Origin: Candidatus Synoicihabitans palmerolidicus | GTDB taxonomy: Bacteria; Verrucomicrobiota; Verrucomicrobiia; Opitutales; Opitutaceae | NCBI GenBank assembly: GCA_020809425.1 | Contig: JAGGDC010000006.1 | Location: 23,603 to 87,602, forward strand | DNA: 64,000 bases | Reading direction: 5' to 3' | Shown here: positions 13,901 to 22,500 of the stretch, piece after piece | Numbering within the stretch: position 1 is the first letter of the stretch | How the letters are laid out: every line of letters begins with the position of its first letter | Made by a program: the position numbers and the translations under genes | Notes under the pieces: generated by a model | Told to the model about the DNA's origin: nothing | The model's database searches: none | The model's input: only the letters and a program-made list of their open reading frames with translations

Positions 13901-15121
13901 AGCCCGTCGGGTGGAGGCGCCCGCATAACCTGCGTCCTCGAGTGCATGGTAGCACTCCTGCAGGAAAACACGCTGTTGTGGATCGGTTGCTTCGGCCTCC
14001 CGGCCCGAGATCGCGAAAAACATCGGATCAAACTTGTCCGCATCAGTTAAAAACCCACCCCACTTAAACGAGGTCTTATCAGGTCGCTTGGCGTTGGGAT
14101 CGTAAAACCGAGAGTGATCCCAACGGTCTGGCGGCACTTCCGTAATTGAATCCACCCCGTCGCGCAAATTTCGCCAAAATTCTGTCACCGTATTTGCGCC
14201 TGGAAACCGCCCAGCTAAACCGACGACCGCAATATCATTCCTGGACTCGGCGCCGACCAGCGGGGGTGCCCCCATGTTGGTCTCAACCCGACTTGTCGAG
14301 GGGAGTGAACAGGTTTTTTCCACCGCCGAAACGGGGGGCGACACTTCATTTTCTGTCGCCAATTCGGTCATCAATCCCTCCCCGACAATAAATGTCGCGA
14401 GACGCTCCACGCTGGCGTGATCAAACAAAACCATTGGTTTCAATTCAATGCCCAAGACACGGTTCAGCTCGTTAACGAATGCCACGCCGACAATTGAATC
14501 CACCCCGTATTCGGAAAACGGTGACTTCACATCCAAATCACCCGGTGCGAGACGAAGAATTCGCTCCAGCGCCGTTGCCACCCGGATCTGGACGTCCGCC
14601 ACATTGACGTTCGACCTCGCACAAATGGAGCCCGTCGAATCGTCAACATTTTCCCCCTTCGGCATACCCACGGCCAAGCGCCGAGCCATGATCAGCTCGC
14701 ATTGGTTCGACTCGATCTTCACTTCCGCACCTTTGTCCCGCATGTGAAATTCCCCAAAACTCGCCGTGGTCAAAACCTCCAGCCATATCAATCTAGACAT
14801 CCGCGGGATCTCCAAGATGGCTCGTCCCCCTGCGACCAAGGCCTGATTTAGTCGCGCAACTATCACCGCAATCGCGGCGATTTCTCGGGGCAATGCCGTA
14901 ACGGCAATCAGGGAAAATCCATCTCCAAACTCATCCTCGAGAGGAGTGCCCCGACGGAGCAAACGCTCTTCTCTCACTGCCTCCCGGACCCTTGACTCCG
15001 CTTCCTCAGGTAAGGGACCGATGACCGCCACCGACCCTGAGGATGTGTCTTGTCGAGCAAACGCCGCAACCGCCGAGGCCAACCTCAAACGCAAAGAATC
15101 GAGCTGCATTTCGTCGATCAT
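1..15121 (-). CDS. Gene D: trans-AT PKS, truncated by the window edge (5040 aa visible)
   Basis: Starts at ATG three bases after the gene C stop and stays open to base 1, so the 3' end lies outside. Domains by residue: an unusual N-terminal stretch (1-150) resembling the C-terminal half of a Rossmann methyltransferase, ACP (Ser209), KS10 (295-725, Cys467), DH (His940, Asp1101), KR (Tyr1509), ACP (Ser1663), KS11 (1750-2180, Cys1918), KR (Tyr2718, no DH), ACP (Ser2864), KS12 (2940-3370, Cys3115), DH (His3575, Asp3731), KR (Tyr4160), ACP (Ser4305), KS13 (4393-4819, Cys4554), then the first part of a DH (His5013 in HLVQERAVLP, where the usual Gly is Glu). No clear Shine-Dalgarno precedes the start, so coupling to gene C is likely. 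Thioesterase or further modules would lie beyond the edge. Confidence 0.94.
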   Translation of the reverse strand, partial: MIDEMQLDSLRLRLASAVAAFARQDTSSGSVAVIGPLPEEAESRVREAVREERLLRRGTPLEDEFGDGFSLIAVTALPREIAAIAVIVARLNQALVAGGRAILEIPRMSRLIWLEVLTTASFGEFHMRDKGAEVKIESNQCELIMARRLAVGMPKGENVDDSTGSICARSNVNVADVQIRVATALERILRLAPGDLDVKSPFSEYGVDSIVGVAFVNELNRVLGIELKPMVLFDHASVERLATFIVGEGLMTELATENEVSPPVSAVEKTCSLPSTSRVETNMGAPPLVGAESRNDIAVVGLAGRFPGANTVTEFWRNLRDGVDSITEVPPDRWDHSRFYDPNAKRPDKTSFKWGGFLTDADKFDPMFFAISGREAEATDPQQRVFLQECYHALEDAGYAGASTRRARKCGVFAGVEPSDYLGRVSAALAGTEKAPLFQGNAESILAARISYFLDLHGPSIAINTACSSSLVAIHLACESLRRGECDLALAGGVRVFASEKVYLALGSMGMLAPDGRCKTFDAAADGFVPGEAAGVVVLKSLTAAQRDRDTIYGVIKGSAINQDGRTNGITAPSGLAQTEVQLEAYERAGVTPESIDYVESHGTGTKLGDPVEVQALTQTYRRFRSDKGGCLLGAVKSNIGHTMAAAGVCSVIKVLGALRSGQIPRSLHLQKVNPYIDFTESPFRPVAELTPWPRVEGRPRRAAVSSYGFSGTNCHLVLEESPRIGPVAAIEEPDSAQLMVFSVHTPEALTELLQSTAEHLTDDMNLVDVAFTLALGRAHFEERLAMVATSIKALRDDLNVLGSGGKRSGVLRSTSHLTTDEADALIHQQMAAQIAGELTVVRKLPGIWREKLGVLGALYVKGVEPDWEQLFPSGMGRRVSLAGYPFARERYWSEQTSELVDTEMRVTQLHPLLHRNTSTFGQVCFTTRWSGDEFFLRDHVVNGQATLPGVAYLEMAVVAARELGMMGDTVSLHHVAWRQPLVVTAPTEVEIRLNREERSVEFTIVSGSDAVVHAEGRLRLGGSALVNPSEQVDITAVQARCDGRLDAEELYARCEDVGLSLGRGMRAVQFIQFSDTESLARLELAPDDGTGWVLPPALLDGALQSTAALGRKDASGLPVPFAVEEVSFGQVPERGWAHVERMEAKGGLLRFRVRLLDEQGNVVTSLTGMSMRVLHASPAQSEPEDLVWLKPRWQETEAPAAIHAGRIWTIGGEPGWGESLQTRVPALHLRHLSLADATDNVADVPDTIIVRVKDEGSTTELMVLMRSLVRSVNEKQVRIIVTGGVGAAWGGYARSLSLEKPHLRMVAVDIEPSNTEAWLRELGAIDEAAVVRWSHGRREIEVPEIWVPSDPSVATEFRPEGVYLITGGAGGLGASVARHLASRFRARIVLMGRSESGAVSDAVVTSIRAAGGEAIYVAADVTVGSEVERALAMARAHFGSLHGVIHAAGVLDDRFVRDKVSDSAQRVLAPKVAGVQVLDTATQGDPLDCFILFSSVAATLGNVGQADYAYANGFMDGWAELREARRMKGECSGVTVSVAWPLWRGVGMGRDADVEQRKLAQVGLRVLEPEEGLIRLEEAVRLGRPRLALLAGDQRSIERLLKPGDRARVVKSPPPMQLVSADVDRTVVALLPWLTTRFSELVKLPVERIQPMDALEKFGIDSVMVMDFTRRLEVDFGELSKTLLFEHQTLAELAEYLVAQHGERALRLIGGSTDERIGTALLNGGVIQAEGQPTPAAEPGQNREIKATDVAIIGVAGRYPMADDLAMFWANLRDGRDCIEEIPLQRWDWRKFYDPESGKPGKTRNKWGGFIEGVEKFDAGFFGVTPREAYALDPQERLFLQTVWQALEDAGYRRSAWAGRSVGVFVGVMYGEYQLYGAGDVSAGEVVPLSSSYASIANRVSYFFDWHGPSLAVDTMCSSSLTAIHLACQSLWSGESEMALAGGVNVTVHPHKDMLLAPGGFAASDGRCRSFGEGGDGYVPGEGVGALVLKPLAKARADGDAMWGVIKASAVNHGGKTNGYTVPNPKSQAAVVAAALGRSGLAPGEISYVEAHGTGTSLGDPIELAALTRAFGAGSEGAKIRVGSVKSNIGHLESAAGVAGVTKVLLQMRHGQIVPSLHSRALNPHIKFETSPFRVPQRLEPWTNGAAPRRAGVSSFGAGGANAHLVLEEYVDSRPRDERTRDQDWAQAIVLSARTEDRLLARAEQLVRWIDAHIRDGVSERGWMLVDLAFTLQNGRESLPERLALVANDLNDLATQLRRYLATPSLTTWTRGMVRSGEGSLEKPEPTSPLGAAVNAWVAGAGVIWADRKETQGGRRLSLPVYPFVGDRYWAPDKLIALKSSPRASSPDLTQAVVDDLVTADEVLLRPVWVNLGPAKPLTEVTGTWLIFDRRGDGAARMTPASALKLTRVLAGEAFCHEENQVVLNASADADYQQLADAVGTDFVIHRWARSGDVMATLETGLHSLVRFVRALMTNGVKSLVRIAFCHPPGAPQHAAVAAWARTLAQEQPLVRVVVMEVADDLAETVVAQELLQATEAGALQLGVGIRRTFSIEPWSGPLAAKVNPPKRGGVYLVTGGLGGVGRLLALHLARTQGARLWLMGRSTRGARQEAVLAEIRAAGGEAEYGSGDVSKRDDVVLAVTACRQRFGGIDGVVHAAGLLRDNFILRKTRADYDEVIAPKVAGAIWLDEATAADRLSCFVLFSSTAGVWGNMGQADYAFANSVLDGMAARRQEQVSRGERSGPTVSINWPLWADGGMPPGPEVVSRLAEAGLAPLPSQVGFRWFDLFAGGEVSQVLPLWGERNKVFELFVRTPEPAVTETGSNARVSMEQVKTYLRTTLGEVIQMPAEQIDDEQRFDEMGVDSIVVNDVNQRFERDLGNVPKTLLFEHANIRKLARHLVAHHGIAMARLGGDVVQPDSVASKAINEVNPPSEPSPSPGDIAIVGMAARLPGAPDADSFWEVLKDARNCVSEVPATRWNLDEFYDANPERAIDGKMYGRWGAFLEDVDKFDPLFFNLSPVEAEMMDPQERLFLEVAWHALEDAGMPRRELRRRVRPEYATNVGVFVGVTSNSYTLLGHENGGARAAPTTLPWSLANRVSYLFNFNGPSMPVDTACSSSLTAIHMAVEAIRRGECQQAIAGGVNLYLHPSKYSHLSLMKMLSTDGKCRAFGEGGDGFVPGEGVAALLLKPLALAQADGDRIHGVIKATAVNHGGRTNGYSVPSPAAQASLITQALKAGSIDPASISYLETHGTGTALGDPIEVEGLNRAWAGAAKTGASCAIGSVKTNIGHLESASGVAGVVKVLLQMRHRQLAPSLHAAPPNSRIDFAATPFRVQTSLGPWQTAEKEGQSWPRRAGVSSFGAGGSNAHVILEEPPPVVEVLQDAGDLKVSAEWIVLSAKNSERLRALAGRLHTFLVESPAAPRSLGAIAWTLQFGREALEERVAFPARDRAALLEGLAAISAGKDVGELRGRVKRERAQAGNTDDTILERFTVGEGRAAAARWVAGADIDWQSLGGEDAPPMRVGLPGYGFARERYWIPSLPLQTESKAKVLRIETRDGEKVVHLASHEPVLAHHVVRGHAILPGAATLSLAHGVLPPGNGWTLRNVVWQRPIIGDATGVSVRIKWHRQDEIWRFELTGENEDEPWMLGTALPMREDPPVAVDLVSLRSRCQETIAATALYEGFAARGIAYGAAFQVVQDVRYNTMEAVAELRLPDLWDGSDDLLPPAFLDGAMQCLGVIGAGRDGLEIPFSVAEVLVHARCPRTCSVHVQRLTNMTAPQYNLRLLTSEGQVAIELRGVCVRLVEKERGQLLTGSMTWSPAPRETVAFSGSVLVFDDDSRELQVTQHPEANLCRVVPGPEYGRTQATITLRPEVEADYARLLNEVKADAVVFGWRLAGNPSDEVLPARVAAFHRLVRSILRSDRRSTPLAFVYPGGSPVDEGVGGYVRCVRREHPGWKLFTVGCDSPPELDDVLNDFGGESADLRYRGTKRDQFGLSELMPFATGIQTVDDSKPGGVYVITGGLGGLGRHVAKHLTRDPRVRVVLASRSVPSPEQADWLEQAAGAMIHFRVDLSDSDGAARLLAEASSRFGRITGVVHAVGESHDGLVRDRSVADLRAAWSAKVGGARALYSAARDFPFEWMVLFSSTAGALGNGGQSAYALANATLDALSQSWSITSQGPRVHSLVWPLWRDGGMRAPEERVRWQADQLGLYPLETLEGLAILDGLQAISPGAIVVLKGDPEKLCAPRRDRATASAMHAIPEASDGNLPPALIDLLRELAAGVLKLDPVLLDPEIDSAEYGFDSVTFTSLANEVGRALALEVTPAMFFEHRTLAEFGDYLWQEFREVVARRFQVQTVAVSTPLAAPAIASPPEAVGGTNRVSEQLPRSVGEREPIAIIGMSGRFPGSTDLEAFWTNLEAGCDLIGKPSADRWMGVDGEAMPWGGFIDDIDKFDARFFDISPREAELMDPQQRIFLETVWHAIEDAGYAKSELSGTKTGLFVGVAANDYANVLAASSVEVEAYSATGNAHSVLANRVSYIFDLNGPSEAIDTACSSSLVAIHRAIESMESGSSEMAIVGGVNALLSSAGFTAFTRAGMLSPDGRCKSFDARADGYVRGEGVGALLLKPLARAQRDGDQIYATIIGSAENHGGHVQSLTVPNPNAQARLLQDAWTRAGIDPATIGYIESHGTGTALGDPIEINGLKKAFASVPLSEVDPRCAVGAVKTNIGHLETSAGIAGVLKTLLALRHRCIPGTVHLQEINPYIQTSGTALYFPTQAEPWPVKRDAQGREIPRRAGVSSFGFGGSNAHVVLEEYGSPAVASGQAIESEEATLIVLSARSQDQLVEAVRRLAEYLTRPDAPALRDIAEGLQRGREEMNMRLALVVRDRTELVKKLTMWQTGESVGDCWTGDTQENPAAVRVLRSLHGDPASLAPWWAARDWATLGQLWTAGVKLHWSTAYADHPPRRVRLPLYPFSRDRHWVPGATAPAGKALRVRVVEAEFSIKEPILGDHLVQERAVLPGAAIVAVMTQAWQQAAGV
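2100..6310 (-). other. PKS module KS12-DH-KR-ACP
   Basis: KS12 Cys3115 (TACSSS), DH with HVVRGHAILP (His3575) and FLDGAMQ (Asp3731), KR with GGLGGLG and SAYALAN (Tyr4160), ACP with GFDSV (Ser4305). The corresponding carbons in palmerolide (C4-C5) are saturated, again requiring a trans-acting ER. Confidence 0.83.
6410..9870 (-). other. PKS module KS11-KR-ACP
   Basis: KS11 (TMCSSS, Cys1918) is followed by linker, then directly by a KR (GGLGGVG, YAFAN with Tyr2718) and an ACP (GVDSI, Ser2864). No DH motif is visible between them. Predicted product is a beta-hydroxyl, matching C7-OH of palmerolide. Confidence 0.84.
10020..14245 (-). other. PKS module KS10-DH-KR-ACP
   Basis: KS10 (INTACSSS, Cys467), DH with HVVNGQATLP (His940) and LLDGALQ (Asp1101), KR with YAYAN (Tyr1509), ACP with GIDSV (Ser1663). 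All catalytic residues are in place, so an alpha,beta-alkene is expected, matching C8-C9 of palmerolide. Confidence 0.84.
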
Positions 15122-18100
15122 GGGTCAGTTAAAAAGGTGTTCCACCAGGATGTCATCGAGACTTCGTGGTTCGGGTTTTGTCGCCAACTCTACCGGCGGA
15201 CCATCCTGTACCCCGATGCGCGTCAGGGCCGCATCGTCCATTTTGAGAAACGCAACCTGTGTCCATCCGGCCGCAAGTACCGTTTCGATCGCCGCCATGC
15301 CTTCAGCCGCAGTGATCGCCCCCAATCCGCCCGCCTTCAATCCTTCTAGCAGGCTCGGATCCAATCCGTGTTCCCAGAACCCCCAATTAATCAATTGGAC
15401 AGGAAAGTCGGTCAGCGCATCAGCTTTCACCACCCACGCATCTTGAAAACTACACGCCGCCGCATAGCCCGCGCGACAGGCCTCGGGAAATAGACTCTGG
15501 GCAGAGCCCAAATAGAGAACAAAATCCAGTGCCTGATCTCGGACCGCCGCCCACAACGCCACACTGCCGCGCGTCTTCGCGTCAAGTATCCTCCGCAGCT
15601 CGGCTTCGGTCGTATCACTCAGTCGTTCGTCGTGAAACACCATCGCCGCATGGAACGCGCCGTGAAGGGCGCCATACCGGGCTCGCACCGCAGTGGTCAC
15701 CTCTCGCATCGCGGCGGCATCTTCGCCCGCCGCCATCATATAGTGGGCCTCTCCCCCCAGTGCTTCTATCTCGCCCATCGCACGCTCGATGGTGGCGTCG
15801 ATCGGTCGGCGCCCGGTCCAAATAATTTTCGCCCTGTAGTTTGAAGCCAGGTGGCGGCTCAAATGTTGGCCTACCCACCCCGCGCCACCCACGATCAAAT
15901 ACACTCCACCCGACCTGAACCGAGTCGGCGACTCCGCCAGGCTCGTCATCGTCGCCAAATGCAAGCGACGACGAGTACCCGAACGCAACGCAATCTGCTC
16001 GCCCGATTTTTGAGCGGGTTCTCTAGCCACAGCAACTGCCACCGCATCCGTATCGTCCCAGCCCTCCGACAAATCGATCACCGCCAAGTCCGCTCGAGGA
16101 TACTCTTTGGCGAGGGAGGCAACCATTCCCGTTAACCCCGCCATCTGAGGATTGACGTTGTCTCCCGTCTCGACCGCAAAAACCCCCCGAGTCAACACCC
16201 GTAACTGCCGTCCGGTTCGCCACCATTTTTGCGCCGCCAAGCTCTGCACGAGTCGAGCCAGCGCCAGGGGTCCGATTTCCTGGGCTGCGGCAGTGTTATT
16301 TACCTGATCTTCAGTCCCTGGCGCAGAAACCGGTGCGAGAAAATAGATTCGGTCCGCACCGGCAAAAGCGCCGCCATCGGCCCCGCATGCACGCTCCATC
16401 GCATCCAATGACACCACTTGCACCGAATCGCCCCCATGCTGCGCCACCAACGCTTGTTCGAGTGCACCCGCCGGTTCGCCTATAATAACGATTTCGGTAA
16501 CCGCCGCTGAGGCTGACTGCGGAACCGGGGCTTCACGCCATTCCCTTTTCAGGAAACGACCTTTGATCGGACCAGCCACCTCGGCCGACTTCGGCGATTT
16601 TCGTAACTCTTGTTTCGGCACTGCGTTCTCCGCGGGAAATTCTTCAACCATTCGAGCCCGCAGAGTGGCCAGATGAGGCAGGGCATTCAGCACTTCGTCG
16701 CTGCTTGCTCCGAAATCCAAAAGCGCCGCGATTTCGTCGACCCCTGCCGCGTGGCAATCCCGCACCATCCCCATGCAATTTTCCGGGCTTCCAATTAGAG
16801 AGGCATGCCGGCGATACCGCTCGTAGGAAAACTCCGCCATTTTATCCAAATCCGCCTCACTGGCCCGTTGGCCGCGCTCAACCGCATGCATGTGCGCATC
16901 AAGCGAACTGCGAATATACTCCAGAAAAGGCTTACGGACGATCTCCTGCGCGCGATCCTCATCGGGATCCACAAACGTGTGCAGCATGAGAGTCACACAC
17001 CCTCCCACCGGATCCAGGCCCGCCTCAGCCCGTGCAGCACGGTAACGCGCAATTTTTTTAGCGAGTTCTTCCAAGGTCGAGCCCTGGAGCATCGTTAACA
17101 CATTATAGCCTCCCCGTCCCGCCTCCTCGAACGATTCAATTCGTCGCGATACCGTAAGCCATACTGGTAATTCCTTCTGCCGTGGTTCCGGGTAGATGCG
17201 CAACTGCACTGTTTCGCCTTTACCATTGCGGCGAGCGACCGTCTCTCCTCGCCACAACCGCTGGACCTCGGGAATCCGGGCCAACCACGTGTCGCGCAAC
17301 TTCGGATACACCGACGGGGCCAGCGCAAAATCGTTGGGATTCCAGCCGGAAGCAAAACCCAAATCGACCCGGCCATCGGACAGGTTATCCACCACTGACC
17401 AAGCCTCAGCGACCCGCAAGGGATCTTCCAACGGTAATACGACACTGCCCGCCCGTAACCGTATGCGCTTGGTCGTCGCCGCCAACGCTGCCATCAGGGT
17501 CGCCGGGGAACTGTAGATGCCTCCAAATGCATGGAAGTGTCGTTCCGGAGTCCATACCGCATCAAACCCATGCCGATCGGCATACTTCGCTGCTTCCAAT
17601 ACCAAGCGATAGCGGCTCTGTGCGCTCACTTGCGCTGAATCACTGAAGAACATGATACTCAAGCCCACTTTGCTCGAACCTGAGGCGACTGCCGATTCCG
17701 GTTCCGGCACCCAACAACGTAAACGTGCAAAGGGATAAGTCGGCAAAGCCAGCAGGGCGGGGTTTCCGGGCAGAGGCAGCACTGACCAATCAACTTCCCC
17801 TCCGGTCACCCAAAGTGCGCCCGGGTCCTCGGAATCAACCGGCGTCGCTGCGGCCAAAGCATCTCCCGCCGCGCCATTCGCCCTGCGTTTCACTCGTCCC
17901 CGATGCAATCCTGGGAACGTGCCGCCCGCAATCCACGTGCGCAGTTTCACTATGGCATCGTCCAAGTCACTCACCCGCGCCGCAAATCTTTCCTCCATTG
18001 CTTCACGTCCGGTTTGCAGCGTCCAAGCCACGTCCTGCAAATATCCTGGTTGGGCATCACGCAGTACCGCCGAACCATTGGACGCCGGATCAATCCGAAT

Positions 18101-19530
18101 CGCGAGAAAGCGCGCCAGATTCGTTGCTGCCTCCCGCAAACGTGTCTCGTTTTTTGCGGATAAAACAATCCAAATCGGGGTGGGCTTGAGGACCGGCCGG
18201 GCTGGAGCCACATATTCTTCAAGAATCAGATGCGCATTGGCTCCCCCTGCGCCAAAAGAACTTACTCCCGCTCGCCGTGGCTCTGGAATACTATCTTTCT
18301 GGGACTGCGGCCACGGAGACAGTTCCCGTTGAACTCGGAAGAACGAATCCGTGAACTGGATATTCGGATTCAGTGTCTCAGCGTGCAATGACGGCACCAG
18401 TTTCCCATGATGAAACTGCAATAGTACCTTGGTCACCCCCGCTATTCCGGCCGCAGACTCGGCGTGCCCAATATTGCTCTTCACCGATCCCACGGCGCAA
18501 TACCCCGGATCAGGTCGCGATCCCCCGGCCTGATCTGCCAACGCAGCCTCAAAGGCTTGCTGCAGTCCGGTGAGTTCGATCGGGTCGCCCAACGAAGTAC
18601 CGGTTCCATGCGCCTCGATGTAGGTGATGCTCGCGGGATCAATCTGCGACCGCACCAACGCTTCGCCCACCACCTCGGCTTGTGATCGTGAATTGGGCAC
18701 GGTGTAACCGTTGGTCCGTCCGCCATGATTCATCGCACTGGCACGAATCACCCCTTGAATACGATCACCGTCGGCGATCGCTTTCGACAGGGGCTTCAGT
18801 AGAACCGCACCGACTCCCTCACCCGGCACGTAACCCTCACCACCTTCGCCAAAGGCTCGGCAACGCCCATCCTTCGCGCTGAAGCCAGACTGACTTAAGA
18901 TCAGATCCTTCTCCGGGTGGATCGTGAGGTTTACTCCGCCTGCGATGGCAAATTCACTCTCCCCGCGCCGGAGGCTTTCGCAGGCGAGATGAATCGCGGT
19001 CAACGAAGACGAACACATCGTATCGACCGCCATGCTCGGTCCCCGCCAATTGAAGAAAAACGATACCCGGTTTGCAATCGTGGCAAACGACGAGCTCAGC
19101 GAGACCGGATTCCCTTTCAGCCGCTCCTCCACTCCAAACAGTTGATACTGTCCGTACATCACCCCAACGAATACCCCGACCTTACGATCCTGCAGCTTAC
19201 TGCGCGGACAGCCCGCATCATCGAGCGTGCTCCAAACCGTTTCGAGGAACAGGCGTTCCTGCGGGTCCATGAATTGCGCCTCACGCGGGGAGAGATTAAA
19301 AAACAGAGGATCGAACTCATCAACTCCCCGCACGAAACCACCCCATTTGTTCGTGGTGGCCCCCGGCTTCATCGGAGTTGGGTCGTAGTAATCTCGCCAA
19401 TCCCAACGCTCCTCAGGCACTGACTCGATGCAGTCTTTCCCTGCCGCAAGATTCTCCCAAAACTCCGCCAAATTGTCCGCCTGCGGGTATCGCCCCGCCA
19501 TGCCGATGATCGCAATTGATGCCTCGGCCA
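14390..19530 (-). other. Alpha-hydroxylating module KS9-LLM-KR on gene C, ACP on gene D
   Basis: KS9 (TMCSSS, Cys6015) is followed by a flavin-dependent luciferase-like monooxygenase of about 350 residues (opening VGLSIMFFSD, with TPERHFHAFGG and ASGWNPNDF motifs). Embedded LLMs of this group install alpha-hydroxyls in trans-AT systems. The KR after it has GGAGWVG and a Tyr followed by AAAC, so the usual Asn four residues after Tyr is Cys. The ACP (GVDSI, Ser209) is on gene D. Alpha-hydroxyl plus beta-hydroxyl fits C10-OH and the carbamoylated C11 oxygen of palmerolide. Confidence 0.83.
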
Positions 19531-22500
19531 CTGATGGAGCGTTCTTGGTCGCTGTCGTCGCGATTACCGCAGGTTCAACTCGCGCGCCTTTGCTTATCGT
19601 GCCCATCGGTTCGGGGACTTCCAAATGGGACTCGGCACTGCTCGGACTAAGCGCTTTGGCCAACGCCACCGCATGCGCTTCAATCAGAAAGTCCGCCACC
19701 TTCTCCAGAGTTGGATACTCGAACAGTAACGTCTTGGAGAGCTCACCGAGGTCCCGCTCGAGCATCTGAGCGAACGATGTCACAGAAATGGAATCCAGGC
19801 CGTAACTCTCAATCGGTTCATCGGCATAAACTTGTTCCCGCGGCAGTTTCGTGAGCTCGCAAAATAAACCCAAGAGATGTTGGATGACCGCAGCCTTTGG
19901 CGGTGCGACAATTCTCTCGGCAACCTCCGTCTCCAGAGGCGGCACCACAATGCCCGTCGGCACGGTTTCTCCAAGATTCGCTGTCTCCACCTCAAACCGC
20001 TTCAATACGGCATCGCGCTTTCCTCGCAGCGGACAGACCTGCGGAGCCGTGCCAGCCAAGACCCGCTCCAAGAGTTCCAGCCCCATCGCTCTATCTAACA
20101 CGTCTAATCCAGCCTCGGAAGACTTGGCCTCTCCGGTAACCCCTCCCATCCCGCCGTCACTCCAAAGCGGCCAATTGATCGACACAGTCCTGCCCTCACA
20201 CTCGCCGAGAGTTCGCGCCACTTCGCGGTCATGCGCCCACGCATCAAGGCAAGCGTTGGCATACGCGTAGTCTGCTTGTCCCGCGTTGCCCCATAAGCCG
20301 GCCGTCGAGGAAAAAAGTGCAAAAACCTCCAGCGGTTCGTCCTTGGTCGTCGCGTGGAGCGCCTTCGCCCCTTCCAGCTTTGGCGCCAAAACGGCTTGGA
20401 AATCAGCCAAGGTCTTATGCCAAATTAATCCATCCCGCAGCCCCCCCGCCGCGTGCAGCACGCCGTCAAGTCGACCAAACTTGTCCTTCGCCGCCTTCAC
20501 TACGCTTTCCGCATCAGGTCCGACCGAGACATCCGCCTGCAAATAGATCGCTGCTGCCCCCAATCCCGTCACCCGGCTTCGCCTCTCGCCATCGAGGACT
20601 GAACGCCCCACCAGCACGACCCTGGCGCGTCGGGTGTGCACCAGATGCTCCGCCACGATCAATCCCAATCCGCCCGCCCCTCCCGTGATGAGATAAACCC
20701 CATTTTTCTTGAATACCCCGACCGGAGGCTCGACCAGTGAAGTCTCGACATACCGCCGGATCGCCCGGCGTCCGGAAACAAGACGCACCTCTAAATCGTC
20801 CGCCGCCAACTCAGCTTTCACCATATCCAAGTTCCACCCTCCCTCACCCGCCAGGGCCAAAGTGCTTAAACGCAACGCCGGTTGCTCCTGGCGCAAGGTC
20901 TTGGCGTAGGCGGCCACCGCGCGGTATTCGACCACGCCCATCGGATGAACAAACAGTCCAAGTACGTCCCCCAACGGTCGATCCTTGGCGCGCACCAGGG
21001 CCTGTACCAGTCCATGCACACTGCCGATTCCCTTTAGGAAATTCCTTTCAGTTTCTGCCTGTTTTCCGAGGGTCCAGCCGTGCACCCAAACATTGGGTCG
21101 AACCATGGTCACCACCTTCGCCCAATCTTCCGCACTCTCCGGTCGCACTGTCAGTACCTCATCATGGAGACCGAAAGCGTCGCCAGGTACCACTCGCCAC
21201 ACGTCAACTCCCGTTGCCCTCCACGCCTCGGACAAGGCCGTTTCCTCATCAAGTACCAACACCCGGCCCACCGCCAGTTGCGCCGAACCGGTCTCCGGCA
21301 CCTCCAACCATTCAGGTCGAAGCGCAAAGACTTCCCCCTTCAGTTTCGCGGTATCGGTGGGGGCGCGGGTCGCCAATTGTTCGATTTGCAACAAGACCGT
21401 GCCATCATCAGCCGAAACCGTCAGGTCGTAACATCGCACCGTCCCCTCCGCGCCGGCGATGCGCCCGTGCACCCAGCCCTGAGACGGCCAGCCAAGACTG
21501 CCCGAGATCCGTTGCACGGCAAAGGGTAAACCCACCTTGCCTGTGCCCAACGCCAGTGGCGCGAGACTCTGCAATGCCCCGTCCAGCAGGGCCGGATGCC
21601 AAAGATAACCTTCCTCCATCCATCGGTCCGGAAGCACCAGCTTGGCCAACACTTCCGTCGACGAATAAACCAGTTCTTCCACCACCCGATATCCGTCTCC
21701 GTAAGCAATGCCTCCCTGCGCAAATTCATCATAGAAGGCCGCCCGAGACCTGACTTCTCCACATCGCGTTCTAATGGAAACGAGGTCCAGCTTCTCCTCT
21801 GCATCGAGTTTCGTCGCCCTGGCCACTCCACTTCCCACCGTTTCACCGTCTTTCTGGCACACGGTAACAGTCCAACGGCCCTCCGTCTTTTCCTCCACGG
21901 CGGTGATCAACTCCAATGTGTCCTCTGCCTTCATCGCCACCGGACGCAGCCAAACCCAATCCCTTATTTCCACCGCTCCGGACTCGGCGGCCATACTGGC
22001 CACGAAACGCGTGAGTTCCAAAGTCGCCGCTCCGGGCAGTAGGCGTCGTCCTCCTACCACGTGATCACTGAACAAAACTTCATGGGAGGAGAATCGACTC
22101 GAAAAGCATACTCCGTTCAGGGTGGAAATATTGCTGGTCACCAATGGATGCAGGCGCTGGCTCGGAATGGACTGCGTACCAACCCTCGGTACATTTGGCA
22201 ACCAATGACGCTCCGGCGCAAAAACGTAGCCGGGCAAACTCACGCGTCTCCTCGCCCCCTCGGGCCATAAGGTGAGCCATGGTACCTCGGCGCCTTCTGC
22301 CCACCAACGCCCCAGCGCGGCCCAATCACGTGCCTCGACCAACGTTTCGACAAAATGCCGTCCGGTTTCGCCTTCCACGAGTGTCATTCCACCAAGCCGT
22401 ACCGCCCGAGCGCTCCCCGTGGTAAAATCTCCGGTGGCGGCATCACTCTCAAACGCGATCAAGTGCTGTTCCATCTCAACCCAATCCCGCGCGCTGAACG

